A DNA stretch of 64,000 bases from Streptomyces sp. H27-H1 (GTDB taxonomy: Bacteria > Actinomycetota > Actinomycetes > Streptomycetales > Streptomycetaceae). This document shows positions 1 to 9,073 of this stretch, piece by piece. The DNA is taken from NCBI RefSeq assembly GCF_026627445.1, contig NZ_JAPNLJ010000020.1, forward strand, positions 1-64,000. The letters run 5' to 3'. Made by a program: the position numbers and the translations under genes. Below the pieces are notes generated by a model. The model did not search any database and was not told where the DNA came from. It was given only the letters and a program-made list of their open reading frames with translations. How positions within the stretch are numbered: the first letter of the stretch is position 1; the number at the start of each line of letters is the position of its first letter.

Positions 1-65
1 GTGGTTTCCCCTGGGCCGGGGGGGGAGGGCGGGGGTGCGCCGAGCGGCGGGGCGGGTGGTACGGA

Positions 66-1712
66 TCAGCGCTCCGGCACGGGGACCACGTACGGCTGGT
101 GGTCCTCGGTGCACTGGCCCTCGGTCGGTACCTCGACGGCCACCGCACACGTCTGGCCCTGGATCTGTTTGACGTAGTTGCCGGGGCCCGAGATGGATGC
201 GGTCAGCAGCCGGTCCAGGTCCTCACCACCCGCGCCGCAGCCCGTGAAGGCGGGGATGGTCACCTCGCCTGTCAGCGGGCCGCCGGAGGTCAGGACGTAA
301 CCGGTGGCGTCCGTGCCGTTGATGAGCTGCCCCTTCCCGAGCATCACCAGGTGCGGGCCCGGGTACGTGGCCGGATCGGGCTCGGGGGAGCTGAGCGGGG
401 TCTGCGTGCGGCACGACGGACCGACGTCCAGGCGAGTGCCGTTGACCTCGACGTCCAGTACGCGCAGGACCAGTGGGGCGCGCACGTAGGTCTCCGCGAT
501 GTTGTCGGGGAAGACGAGCAGGACGTCCGACGCGACAGTCATGGGCCCCGCCTGCTCCAGGATCATGGTCGCCGTCGTCGGGGTGAATCCGAAGGTCAGG
601 AAGGTGGACTTGAACGGCGGGGTCTGTTTGCGGCCCTGGTAGTCGAGATAGGCGGCGGATTTCTGGAGCAGGTGGATGCTCCCGTCCGGTGGGAAGGAGA
701 TGTCCGGGTCGCCCTGTTCGATCTGCACGCACGACACCGGGATCAGGGAGGCGCCGCCCAGTTTGCGGACGTTCGAGTAGCCCGTGATGTACGCCGTGAG
801 TGACTTGTCGGTCGGGTTCTGCTTGACGCAGGGCGGCGCCGGCGGCCTGGCGGCCGACGAGCCGGCGCGGGATTCGCCGACCTTCGGTGCCTTGCCCTTG
901 GCCCCGCCCGCGCCCTCCGCGGGAGTCCCCGGCCCCGTGGACCCCTTCGGCGTGCCGGGGCCCTTCGGGGGCGCGGAGCCCTTCGGGGACGCGGAGCCCG
1001 CCGGGGACGCGGGGTCCGTCGGCCGCCCGGACGCCGGGGCCGACGGCGAGGCCGAACTGCTCGGAGTCGGGGTGGGGGTGGCCGGGCCGACCGGCACGGT
1101 GGCCAGCCGGCCGTGGTCGTCCGCGTCCTTCGCGAGGGTGCAGTCGAGGGAGAGGGACGCGGGAGTGGTGGGCGCGCCGTCGGCGGTGCCGAGGGAAAGG
1201 TCGACGCCCAGGTCCGTGGCCGTGAGGGTGAGGTCGCCGTCGGCGACCGCCGTCACGGTCGGGGCGTCGCCGGTGGTGGTGAGGGACAACGGGCCTGCGG
1301 CCGGAACGGCCACGGGCGGGGAAGCGCCGGTGCCGCGCCAGAGGGCCTGCGCCTTCGCCCCGTGCTGGGCGATGTCCAGGGACAGCCTGGTCTCGGGCAC
1401 CACCGTGGTGGCCCCCAGGGTCGTCAGATCGGCGACGGCCGCGACCGGGAGTTCGACCGTCGTGGTGACCCCGGTGGGGTGAATCGTCTCGCCGGCGGTG
1501 GCCCGGTCGGGGAAGGTGGCCGTGACCCGTACCGCGACGCGTTGCTGTCCCGAGGGCAGCGCGCAGTCGTAGGGCAGCTTCGCGGTGACCTCCTGCGAGC
1601 CCACCGCGGCAGCCGCCGAGGAGATCAGGGGGGCGAGCGCCACGAAGGCGGCGATCGCCGCACCGCGTGCACGCACACGCGGCGTCCGCAGGGCGGGACG
1701 GTGGCCTCTCAT
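66..1712 (-). CDS. Secreted DUF6801-like protein, Pro/Gly/Ser-rich linker
   Basis: A 548-residue protein with an N-terminal signal sequence (basic residues, then a hydrophobic stretch ending near SSAAAAV). Residues about 40-200 look like the DUF6801 fold that recurs in Streptomyces envelope proteins. A low-complexity Pro/Ser/Gly/Lys linker follows at about 205-295, and then a second domain with several cysteines. An upstream in-frame start at 1856 exists, but the start at 1712 has AGCGGAG about 8 nt upstream and opens directly into the signal peptide, so I prefer it. It lies 147 nt downstream of another secreted protein on the same strand, and the two probably form a unit divergent from the mce operon. 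The function is unknown. A role in the cell envelope alongside the Mce system is inference from position only. Confidence 0.75.
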   Translation of the reverse strand: MRGHRPALRTPRVRARGAAIAAFVALAPLISSAAAAVGSQEVTAKLPYDCALPSGQQRVAVRVTATFPDRATAGETIHPTGVTTTVELPVAAVADLTTLGATTVVPETRLSLDIAQHGAKAQALWRGTGASPPVAVPAAGPLSLTTTGDAPTVTAVADGDLTLTATDLGVDLSLGTADGAPTTPASLSLDCTLAKDADDHGRLATVPVGPATPTPTPSSSASPSAPASGRPTDPASPAGSASPKGSAPPKGPGTPKGSTGPGTPAEGAGGAKGKAPKVGESRAGSSAARPPAPPCVKQNPTDKSLTAYITGYSNVRKLGGASLIPVSCVQIEQGDPDISFPPDGSIHLLQKSAAYLDYQGRKQTPPFKSTFLTFGFTPTTATMILEQAGPMTVASDVLLVFPDNIAETYVRAPLVLRVLDVEVNGTRLDVGPSCRTQTPLSSPEPDPATYPGPHLVMLGKGQLINGTDATGYVLTSGGPLTGEVTIPAFTGCGAGGEDLDRLLTASISGPGNYVKQIQGQTCAVAVEVPTEGQCTEDHQPYVVPVPER

Positions 1713-1859
1713 CACTTGCTCCGCTCGGGGATCGTCCGGGGCACGACGGCCGGCGTGGCCGGTCGGCGTGCCTGGTCGGCGTGGGTCGGCGAACGCCCGG
1801 CCGGTCCTGCCGGTCGGGCGTACGGACCCGCGGGAGTGCCAGGGGCACTCCCGCACGCC

Positions 1860-2495
1860 CTACGGGTTGGTGCCGACGATGGTCGGGATGATCGTGGTAC
1901 CGGTCTTCTTCACCAGGTAGGCACCGGTGAAGATCGGCTTGGCGCCGACCGGTACGGCGCTGCCGCAGTTGGTCGACGAGACGACGTTGAGCTGGCCGGC
2001 GGTGCTGGCGACCGCGAGCTTGCCCGTGGAGTTGGTGTACGTGGCGGACGCCTTGCCCGTCACGCGGAAGACGCAGGCACCGACGGTGACCTTGGCGTCG
2101 ACGTTGCCGATGTAGCCCTTGGTGACGCCGGTCGCGGCGGTGTAGTCCTGTGCCACCACGGTCCACGGGGTGGTGGCGACGGTGGTCACGTTGCCCAGGA
2201 CGCTCGTGCAGGGCGAGCCGGTGGCACCGAAGTTGATGGCGTTGATCGAACCGACGGTGGCCGGGTTGCCGGTCGCGCTGGCCATCGAGCCGGACGCGCC
2301 CGACGTCGTACACGTCATGGCGATGCCGTTGACGCTGAGGACGATGTTCCCGCTGTTCGTCGCCGTGTAGGACGCGGGGGACGGGTTGACGGTCCAGGTG
2401 GTGGACGGCAGGGCCGATGCCGAGCCCGCGGTCAGGGCGAGCGCGGCGGCAGCGGCGCCGGTGACGACGGCGAGGTTTCTGATGGTGTTCTTCAT
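1860..2495 (-). CDS. Small secreted protein next to mce operon
   Basis: A 211-residue protein with a clear Sec signal peptide (MKNTIRNLAVVTG, then an Ala-rich hydrophobic core ending at SASA, about residue 28). The mature part is Thr/Ser/Gly/Val-rich, consistent with a beta-sandwich, and carries several cysteines. There are no transmembrane segments after the signal peptide. AAGGAG sits about 8 nt before the ATG. It is the first gene of the minus-strand pair that diverges from the mce operon across a 641-nt gap. I recognise it only as a conserved type of Streptomyces secreted protein and assign no activity. Confidence 0.8.
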   Translation of the reverse strand: MKNTIRNLAVVTGAAAAALALTAGSASALPSTTWTVNPSPASYTATNSGNIVLSVNGIAMTCTTSGASGSMASATGNPATVGSINAINFGATGSPCTSVLGNVTTVATTPWTVVAQDYTAATGVTKGYIGNVDAKVTVGACVFRVTGKASATYTNSTGKLAVASTAGQLNVVSSTNCGSAVPVGAKPIFTGAYLVKKTGTTIIPTIVGTNP

Positions 2496-3136
2496 GACTG
2501 TGGGACTCCTTGGGGATTGACCGGCAGAGGTGGGCCGCAGCTGTGTGAGGGGGAGACACAGACGGCCCGCGGCTCGGTGTTCCTCGGCCGCGACGCTGAC
2601 GTTACTTGCGGGAAACTTGGCGGAACAATGGCGTAGTTCAAGATTCTTTGAACTGCCCCCAATATCTGTTCACGGGGTGAGCGGTCCTCGACATCGCATT
2701 AGCCGCCGGGTGCGTAAAATCGATAATTCCGGTCGATCGAGCGCCGCTTCGCCTCGTTTTCCCCTCGGCCGGGGCGTATGCATCTCGATGGGGAGCGCGG
2801 CATGCTCTCCGCCGTGACAAACAACGGCGCCCATGTGTAATCCATGTGACAAGGAGTGCGGGTCGCGGGTCGTCTCGCGAAAAACTCTGACCCCGCTTAT
2901 TGCCGTCGGATGTTACCCGGCCGTAGCGTTCCGGGTGCGACGCTCGACCCCTGGTTGACGGCCCCTGCGGGCAGGATTCCTGACGGACGAGACAAGTGGC
3001 GCATCCGACTTTGTCCACGTGGTGACAAGTTCCCGGGCGCCGGGTCGAATGGGTGTCACACCTATTGTCCGGTGATCGCGAACGACCTAACGTGCGGCCC
3101 GCGACGCACGCGTGGCACGCGACTGCTGGAGGTGGA
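2496..3136. promoter_or_regulatory. Divergent intergenic region upstream of the mce operon
   Basis: This 641-nt gap holds no convincing gene and is less GC-rich than its flanks, especially about 2690-2730. It must contain the promoters for the leftward secreted proteins and the rightward mce operon. Several TGACAA or GACAAG motifs recur (near 2813, 2846, 2992 and 3020). GACAAG near 2992 faces CTTTGTC near 3010 as a loose inverted repeat. GGAGG at about 3128-3132 serves the GTG start at 3137. No operator can be assigned to a named regulator. Confidence 0.5.
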
Positions 3137-4147
3137 GTGGGAATCGAAGTGGTTGTTGAAGGTCTGACCATGTCCTTCGGCAAGCAGAACATCTGGCAGG
3201 ACGTGACCTTGACGTTGCCCGCAGGGGAAGTGAGCGTCATGCTCGGCCCTTCCGGTACCGGGAAGACGGTGTTCCTCAAGTCGCTCATCGGCCTGCTGAA
3301 GCCGGAACGGGGACGCGTCCTCGTAGCCGGCGTCGATATGGTGAACAGCCCCGAGCGCGACATTTACGAGGCCCGTAAACTCTTCGGGCTCATGTTCCAG
3401 GACGGCGCCCTCTTCGGGTCCATGTCCCTCTTCGACAACATCGCCTTCCCGCTGCGCGAGCACACGCGGAAGAAGGAGTCGCAGATCCGCCGGATCGTCA
3501 TGGAGCGCATCGACGTCGTCGGGCTCCTCGGCTCGGAGGGCAAGCTCCCCGGCGAGATCAGCGGCGGCATGCGCAAGCGGGCGGGGCTCGCCAGAGCGCT
3601 CGTGCTCGATCCGCAGATCGTGCTGTGCGACGAGCCGGACTCCGGCCTCGACCCCGTTCGCACCGCCAACCTCTCGCAGCTGCTGATCGACCTCAACGCA
3701 CAGATCGACGCGACGATGCTCATCGTCACCCACAACCTCGACATCGCCGCGACCGTCCCCGACAACATGGGGATGCTCTTCCGGCGCAACCTCGTCACCT
3801 TCGGCCCGCGCGAACTGCTGCTCACCAGCGATGAACCGGTCGTGGCACAGTTCCTCGCGGGACGGCGCGAAGGGCCCATCGGGATGTCCGAGGAGAAGGA
3901 CGCGGTCACGCTCGCCGCCGAGGCCGCCGTGCCCGGCGTCGTACCCACCACACCCCGGGTCATCGTCCCGCAACTGGAGCCCTCGCCCGGACTGCCGCCC
4001 CGCCAGGCGGCCGTCAGGCGCCGCGAGCGCGTCCTCGGCATGCTCCATACACTGCCGCCCGCCGCCCGCGCCGCCATCGAGGACACCTACGCGCGCGGCG
4101 CGCAGGCGCCGACCCTGCGGCTTCCGGCCACCGGGACCGGCTCGTGA
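3137..4147 (+). CDS. mkl: Mce/MlaF-type ABC transporter ATPase
   Basis: A 336-residue ATP-binding subunit that would energise the Mce lipid importer from the cytoplasmic side. Visible motifs are Walker A (GPSGTGKT), the MlaF/Mkl-type signature SGGMRKRAGLARAL, Walker B (VLCDEPDSGLDP) and the switch histidine (IVTHN). A C-terminal extension of about 80 residues, rich in Pro and Arg, follows the nucleotide-binding domain, as in actinobacterial Mkl proteins. The GTG at 3137 is chosen because it follows GGAGG and gives the family's usual N-terminus (GIEVVVEGLT). It is the first gene of a tight operon; the next start overlaps its stop by 4 nt. Its lipid cargo is unknown. Confidence 0.93.
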   Translation: MGIEVVVEGLTMSFGKQNIWQDVTLTLPAGEVSVMLGPSGTGKTVFLKSLIGLLKPERGRVLVAGVDMVNSPERDIYEARKLFGLMFQDGALFGSMSLFDNIAFPLREHTRKKESQIRRIVMERIDVVGLLGSEGKLPGEISGGMRKRAGLARALVLDPQIVLCDEPDSGLDPVRTANLSQLLIDLNAQIDATMLIVTHNLDIAATVPDNMGMLFRRNLVTFGPRELLLTSDEPVVAQFLAGRREGPIGMSEEKDAVTLAAEAAVPGVVPTTPRVIVPQLEPSPGLPPRQAAVRRRERVLGMLHTLPPAARAAIEDTYARGAQAPTLRLPATGTGS

Positions 4148-4908
4148 TCACGGGCGCACTGCGGCAGACCGGCCGCCTCTTCGCCCTCGCGGCCGAGGTG
4201 GGACGATCCATCTTCAGACGGCCCTTCCAGTTCCGGGAGTTCGTCGAGCAGTTCTGGTTCATCGCCAGCATCACGATCCTGCCCGCCGCGCTCGTCTCCA
4301 TCCCGTTCGGCGCGGTGATCGCGCTCCAGGTCGGCTCGCTCACCCAGCAGTTGGGCGCGCAGTCGTTCACCGGAGGCGCCAGCGTCCTCGCCGTCATCCA
4401 GCAGGCGAGCCCGCTCATCGTCGCCCTGCTCATCGCCGGCGCCGGCGGCTCCGCCATCTGCGCCGACCTCGGCTCGCGCAAGATCCGCGAGGAGCTCGAC
4501 GCGATGGAGGTCATGGGTGTCTCGCCCGTCCAGCGCCTGGTCGTGCCGCGGGTGCTGGCGACGATGGGAGTGGCCGTGCTCCTCAACGGCCTGGTCTCCG
4601 TCGTCGGCACGCTCGGCGGCTACTTCTTCAACGTCATCCTCCAGGGCGGCACCCCCGGTGCCTACCTGTCCAGCTTCTCCGCACTCGCCCAGCTGCCCGA
4701 CCTGTACATCAGCGAGTTCAAGGCCCTGATCTTCGGGTTCATCGCGGGCATCGTCGCCGCCTACCGCGGCCTCAACCCGCGCGGCGGCCCCAAGGGGGTC
4801 GGCGACGCCGTCAACCAGTCCGTCGTCATCACCTTCATGCTGCTGTTCTTCGTGAACATGGTGCTGACGGGCATCTACCTGCAAATCGTCCCGCCGAAGG
4901 GAGGCTGA
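4144..4908 (+). CDS. yrbEA: Mce operon MlaE/YrbE permease A
   Basis: A 254-residue integral membrane subunit of the MlaE (DUF140) family, which pairs with a second copy to form the inner-membrane channel of Mce transporters. Hydrophobic segments are spread through the protein. The family region around EELDAMEVMGVSPVQRLVVPR, the coupling element that contacts the ATPase, is present near residues 118-138. The GTG start overlaps the ATPase stop (GTGA), implying translational coupling. The length is typical. The partner permease begins 5 nt after its stop. Confidence 0.93.
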   Translation: MITGALRQTGRLFALAAEVGRSIFRRPFQFREFVEQFWFIASITILPAALVSIPFGAVIALQVGSLTQQLGAQSFTGGASVLAVIQQASPLIVALLIAGAGGSAICADLGSRKIREELDAMEVMGVSPVQRLVVPRVLATMGVAVLLNGLVSVVGTLGGYFFNVILQGGTPGAYLSSFSALAQLPDLYISEFKALIFGFIAGIVAAYRGLNPRGGPKGVGDAVNQSVVITFMLLFFVNMVLTGIYLQIVPPKGG

Positions 4909-4913
4909 GGTCG

Positions 4914-5720
4914 ATGGCCTCCCCGTTCCTCTGGCTCGACCGGTCCGGCGACCAACTCCTTTTCTACGTCAAGGCACTGGCCTGGATCCCGCGCACCCTG
5001 CGCCGCTACCTCAAGGAGGTCCAGCGGCTGCTCGCCGAGGTGGCCTTCGGATCCGGCGGGCTCGGTGTCATCGGCGGCACCATCGGTGTGATGATCGCGA
5101 TGACCCTGTTCACCGGCACCGTCGTCGGCCTGCAGGGGTACGCGGCCCTCGACCAGATCGGCACGGCCGCGTTCACCGGGTTCGTCTCCGCGTACTTCAA
5201 CACCCGCGAGATCGCGCCCCTGGTCGCCGGGCTCGCCCTCTCCGCGACCGTCGGCGCGGGCTTCACCGCCCAGCTCGGCGCCATGCGGATCAACGAGGAG
5301 ATCGACGCACTCGAGGGCATGGGCATCCGCTCCATCCCGTATCTGGTGACCACCCGCATCATCGCGGGCGTCGCGGCGATCATCCCGCTCTACGCGATCG
5401 GCCTCCTCTCGTCGTACCTCGCCTCCCGTTACGTGACCGTCCTGTTCAACGGCCAGTCCCAGGGAACCTACGACCACTACTTCAACCTGTTCCTCTCCCC
5501 GACGGACGTCGTGCTGTCGGTCCTCAAGGTGTTGATCTTCAGCGTCATGGTGATCCTCGCCCACTGCTACTACGGCTTCCGTGCCTCCGGCGGCCCCGCC
5601 GGGGTCGGCGTCGCGGTGGGCCGGTCCGTGCGCAACGCCATCGTGCTCATCAGCGTCACCGACTTCTTCCTGTCGCTGGCCCTGTGGGGCGCGACCACGA
5701 CCGTGAAGGTGGCGGGGTGA
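4914..5720 (+). CDS. yrbEB: Mce operon MlaE/YrbE permease B
   Basis: A 268-residue second MlaE-family permease, paralogous to the upstream one. It has the same coupling region (EEIDALEGMGIRSIPYLVTTR, interrupted here for brevity) followed by three or more membrane spans. The ATG at 4914 follows GAAGGGAGG at about 4896-4904. Two different permeases per operon is standard for actinobacterial mce loci. It sits directly between permease A and the first Mce protein, whose ATG begins 1 nt after its stop codon. Confidence 0.92.
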   Translation: MASPFLWLDRSGDQLLFYVKALAWIPRTLRRYLKEVQRLLAEVAFGSGGLGVIGGTIGVMIAMTLFTGTVVGLQGYAALDQIGTAAFTGFVSAYFNTREIAPLVAGLALSATVGAGFTAQLGAMRINEEIDALEGMGIRSIPYLVTTRIIAGVAAIIPLYAIGLLSSYLASRYVTVLFNGQSQGTYDHYFNLFLSPTDVVLSVLKVLIFSVMVILAHCYYGFRASGGPAGVGVAVGRSVRNAIVLISVTDFFLSLALWGATTTVKVAG

Positions 5721-5721
5721 G

Positions 5722-6975
5722 ATGAGCAGCCCACGGAGTGATACCTTGCGCCGCCGGTTCGCCGGCCTCGTCTTCCTGCTGGTTCCCGCCCTCCTCGTCT
5801 GGCTGGCGATCGCCGTCTACGACAAGCAGTTCACCGACAGCGCCCCGATCACCGTCGAGACGAGCAGCCTCGGAAACGAGATGCACCCGGGCGCCGAGGT
5901 GAAGATGCGCGGCGTCGTCATCGGCGAGGTCCGCTCCATCGACGCCACCGACACGGGAGCCCGGCTCACGCTCGCGATGGACCCCGACACCCTCGACGAG
6001 GTCCCCGCCGACGTACGCGCCCAGATGCTGCCGACGACCCTGTTCGGCGAACGGTTCGTGGCGCTCGTACCGCCGACGTCGCCCTCGCCCCATCCGATCG
6101 GGGCCGGCGCCGTCATCCCCGAGGACCGCTCCAGCAGCGCCGTGGAACTCCAGCAGGTCCTGGACAACGTGCTGCCCATGCTCTCGGCCGTCCAGCCGCA
6201 GAAGCTCTCCGCCACCTTGTCCGCCGTCTCCCGGGCGCTCGAGGGACGGGGCGACAAGCTCGGCGACACCCTCGCCCAACTGGACGCCCACCTGAAGAAG
6301 TTCAACCCCGAACTGCCCACGCTCAACCGGGACCTCCAGGAACTCGTGAAGGTCGGCAACGTGTACGCGGACGCGGCCCCGGACATCGTCACGGCGCTCA
6401 CCGACTTCACCACCACCAGCGGCACGCTCGCCGAGAAGGAGAGCGAGCTGGCCGGCACCTTCGGGGCCACCACTCGAACCGCCCAGGACATCACCACCTT
6501 CCTGCGCCAGAACAAGGACAACATCATCCGGCTCAGCGCCACCGGCAGGCCGACCCTGGAGCTGCTCGCCGAGTACTCCTCGTCGTTCCCCTGCACCCTG
6601 CGCACCCTCGCCGAGTTCGTGCCGGCCATGGACAAGGCGCTCGGCAAGGGCACCGACCAGCCCGGGCTGCACGTCAACGTGGTCACCGTGCCCTCGCGCG
6701 GGGCGTACGTACCCGGCCGCGACACCCCCTCGTACACCTCGGGCGGCGGTCCGCACTGCTACCCGGTGCCCTACCTCGGTGTCCCGGTGGCACCCGCCGC
6801 GCGGGCCACGGCGGCAGCCGAGCAGAACCTCGGGCCGGCCAACTCCGCGCAGGAGAACGACCTCCTGAACGAGCTCCTCGCCCCCGCCGCCGACACACCG
6901 CCCGGCGACCTGCCCGACTGGACCAGTCTGCTGGCCGGACCCGCGTACCGCGGAGCGGAGGTGGTCCTCAAGTGA
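5722..6975 (+). CDS. mceA: Mce family protein, position A
   Basis: A 417-residue protein with one N-terminal membrane anchor (about residues 14-32) and an MCE/MlaD beta-barrel domain at about 40-120, which contains HPGAEVKMRGVVIGEV. A long helical region that probably forms part of the hydrophobic conduit follows, and the tail has two or more cysteines. Mce proteins assemble as heterohexamers that shuttle lipids or sterols across the envelope. Being the first of six consecutive Mce proteins, it takes position A. The next start overlaps its stop by 4 nt. Confidence 0.92.
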   Translation: MSSPRSDTLRRRFAGLVFLLVPALLVWLAIAVYDKQFTDSAPITVETSSLGNEMHPGAEVKMRGVVIGEVRSIDATDTGARLTLAMDPDTLDEVPADVRAQMLPTTLFGERFVALVPPTSPSPHPIGAGAVIPEDRSSSAVELQQVLDNVLPMLSAVQPQKLSATLSAVSRALEGRGDKLGDTLAQLDAHLKKFNPELPTLNRDLQELVKVGNVYADAAPDIVTALTDFTTTSGTLAEKESELAGTFGATTRTAQDITTFLRQNKDNIIRLSATGRPTLELLAEYSSSFPCTLRTLAEFVPAMDKALGKGTDQPGLHVNVVTVPSRGAYVPGRDTPSYTSGGGPHCYPVPYLGVPVAPAARATAAAEQNLGPANSAQENDLLNELLAPAADTPPGDLPDWTSLLAGPAYRGAEVVLK

Positions 6976-8027
6976 CGAACGACCTCGCCCACACCCGACG
7001 ACGCCCCCTGACCGGCCCGCTGGTCAAGTCCTTGATCTTCGTTCTGGTCACCGCCCTCGCCACGACCGTGCTCGCGCTGAGCATCGCCAACACCGGCGTG
7101 GACGCGGGTACGCGCTCGTACAAGGCGCTGTTCACCGACGTCACCGGGCTCATCGACGGGGACAGCGTACGGATCTCGGGCGTGAAGGTCGGTGAGGTGA
7201 CGGACGTCCGCGTCGTCGACCGGCGCACCGCCCAGGTCACCTTCCGCATCCGCGACGACCGCACGCTCCCCGACTCGGCGACCGCCGCGGTGAAGTACCT
7301 CAACATGGTCGGGCAGCGCTACGTCGCCCTCGACCGGGGCAGCGGTGACGTGGGCGCCGCCCTGCCGCCCGGCTCCACCATCCCGCTGGACCGCACGACG
7401 CCCGCGCTCGACATGACGCTCCTGTTCAACGGGTTCAAACCGCTCTTCGAGGGCCTGTCGCCGAGTGACGTCAACGACCTCGCCGGGTCGCTCGTACAGG
7501 TCCTCCAGGGCGAGGGCGCCACCGTCGACAGCCTCATCCGGCACATCGGCTCGCTCACGCAGACCGTCGCCGCCAAGGACCAGGTGATCGGCCAGGTGGT
7601 CACCAACCTCAATACGGTCCTGGACACGCTCAACACCCGCGAGGCCGCCTTCGCTGATCTCGTCGTCACCCTCCAGAAGCTCGTCACGGGCTTCAACGAC
7701 GACCGCAAGCCCCTCGGCGAGGCCGTCCAGGCGATGGGCGACCTCACCACCGTGACCGCAGGACTCCTCCAGGACGGGCGGGCCCCCCTCAAGCAGAGCA
7801 TCGGCGAACTGGGCCGTCTCTCGAACACCCTCGGCGACCACACGCCGCAGATCGAGGACTTCCTCACCAGGACCCCGGCCAAGATGGCCGCCCTGGCCCG
7901 TCTGTCCTCGTACGGGTCGTGGTTCAACCTCTACCTCTGCGAGGCCCGTGTGAGCGGTGTGAGCACCTCCGACGGCTCCAAGCCGCCGACCGGCATCATC
8001 GTGACCGAATCGAGGTGCCGAGGATGA
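6972..8027 (+). CDS. mceB: Mce family protein, position B
   Basis: A 351-residue Mce protein. It has a transmembrane helix at about residues 16-36 and an MCE domain at about 45-125 with the hallmark VRISGVKVGEVTDVRV. An extended helical segment follows, and the C-terminus ends in a cysteine-containing tail. The GTG start overlaps the stop of mceA (GTGA), and its own stop overlaps the next ATG. The order and size match position B of actinobacterial mce operons. The substrate cannot be deduced. Confidence 0.92.
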   Translation: MTNDLAHTRRRPLTGPLVKSLIFVLVTALATTVLALSIANTGVDAGTRSYKALFTDVTGLIDGDSVRISGVKVGEVTDVRVVDRRTAQVTFRIRDDRTLPDSATAAVKYLNMVGQRYVALDRGSGDVGAALPPGSTIPLDRTTPALDMTLLFNGFKPLFEGLSPSDVNDLAGSLVQVLQGEGATVDSLIRHIGSLTQTVAAKDQVIGQVVTNLNTVLDTLNTREAAFADLVVTLQKLVTGFNDDRKPLGEAVQAMGDLTTVTAGLLQDGRAPLKQSIGELGRLSNTLGDHTPQIEDFLTRTPAKMAALARLSSYGSWFNLYLCEARVSGVSTSDGSKPPTGIIVTESRCRG

Positions 8028-9073
8028 GCCGCCCGCCCAGGTTCACCCCCGTCAAGGACCGCAACCCCGTCGCGGTGGCCGCCGTCGGGCTCGTCGTGCT
8101 CGCCCTGATCGCCGTCCTCGCCTACAACGTGGACCGCCTGCCGCTCTCCGGCGCGGGCACCACCTACAGCGCCGACTTCACCGAGGCCGCCGGACTCGCC
8201 ACCGGCGACGAGGTGCGCATCGCCGGCGTCAAGGTCGGCTCGGTCACCGGGGTCGCCCTCGACGGGCCCAAGGTGAAGGTGACGTTCGGGGTCGGCGCCG
8301 CCTGGGTCGGCGACCGCTCCACCGCCGCCATCGCCATCAAGACCCTGCTCGGCGAGAAGTACTTGGCCCTCGACCCGCTGGGCGGCGGACGCCAGGACCC
8401 CGGCAGCCGCATTCCGTTGGCGCGCACCACGTCCCCGTACGACGTGACCCAGGCGTTCCAGGACCTGAGCGGCACCGTCGACGCCATCGACACGAAGAAG
8501 CTCGCCGAGAGCTTCGAGACGATCTCCGACACCTTCAAGAACTCGCCGCCCAACGTGCGCAGCGCCGCCACCGGCCTGTCCGAACTGTCCAAGTCCGTCT
8601 CCAGTCGTGACGTCCAACTCTCCCAACTGCTCCAAGGGAGCCGGACGTTCACCAAAACCCTGGAGGGCAAGAAGTCCAGCTTCGAGACCCTCATCGAGGA
8701 CGGCGGTTCGCTCCTCGGCGAGTTGAAGGACCGACGCGACGCCATCCGCGCCCTGCTCAAGGGCAGCCGGGAGCTGGGTACGCAGCTCAGCGGCATCGTC
8801 ACCGACAACGACCGTCAACTCGGCCCCACCCTCAAGGCCCTCAGCCGCGTCACCGAGGTCCTGGAGAAGAACAGCAGCCAGCTCGACAAGACCCTCGCCC
8901 TCGTCGGCCCGTACTACCGGCTCGTCGGCAACACCCTGGGCAGCGGTCACTGGTTCGACAGCTACCTGTGCGGAGTCGTGCCCCGGAACTACCTGCCCGC
9001 GGCGTCACAGCCCAAGACCGGATGCCAACCGCCGCAGCAGACGGCGGCGGCGAAGGGGAGCGGTGCCCGATGA
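8024..9073 (+). CDS. mceC: Mce family protein, position C
   Basis: A 349-residue Mce protein. It has an N-terminal membrane segment (VAVAAVGLVVLALIAVLAY, about residues 16-34) and an MCE domain containing EVRIAGVKVGSVTGVAL. A helical C-terminal region rich in Leu/Ser/Lys follows, and two cysteines sit near the C-terminus. A longer reading with a start at 7919 would overlap mceB by more than 100 nt. The ATG at 8024, with the ATGA overlap and the canonical membrane-anchor N-terminus, is clearly better. Confidence 0.92.
   Translation: MSRPPRFTPVKDRNPVAVAAVGLVVLALIAVLAYNVDRLPLSGAGTTYSADFTEAAGLATGDEVRIAGVKVGSVTGVALDGPKVKVTFGVGAAWVGDRSTAAIAIKTLLGEKYLALDPLGGGRQDPGSRIPLARTTSPYDVTQAFQDLSGTVDAIDTKKLAESFETISDTFKNSPPNVRSAATGLSELSKSVSSRDVQLSQLLQGSRTFTKTLEGKKSSFETLIEDGGSLLGELKDRRDAIRALLKGSRELGTQLSGIVTDNDRQLGPTLKALSRVTEVLEKNSSQLDKTLALVGPYYRLVGNTLGSGHWFDSYLCGVVPRNYLPAASQPKTGCQPPQQTAAAKGSGAR

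Noticed and set aside
223..2559. 778-residue minus-strand open frame over two secreted genes
   Set aside because: It is out of frame with the two signal-peptide proteins that have ribosome-binding sites and is Arg/His/Gln-rich, which is typical of GC-rich shadow.
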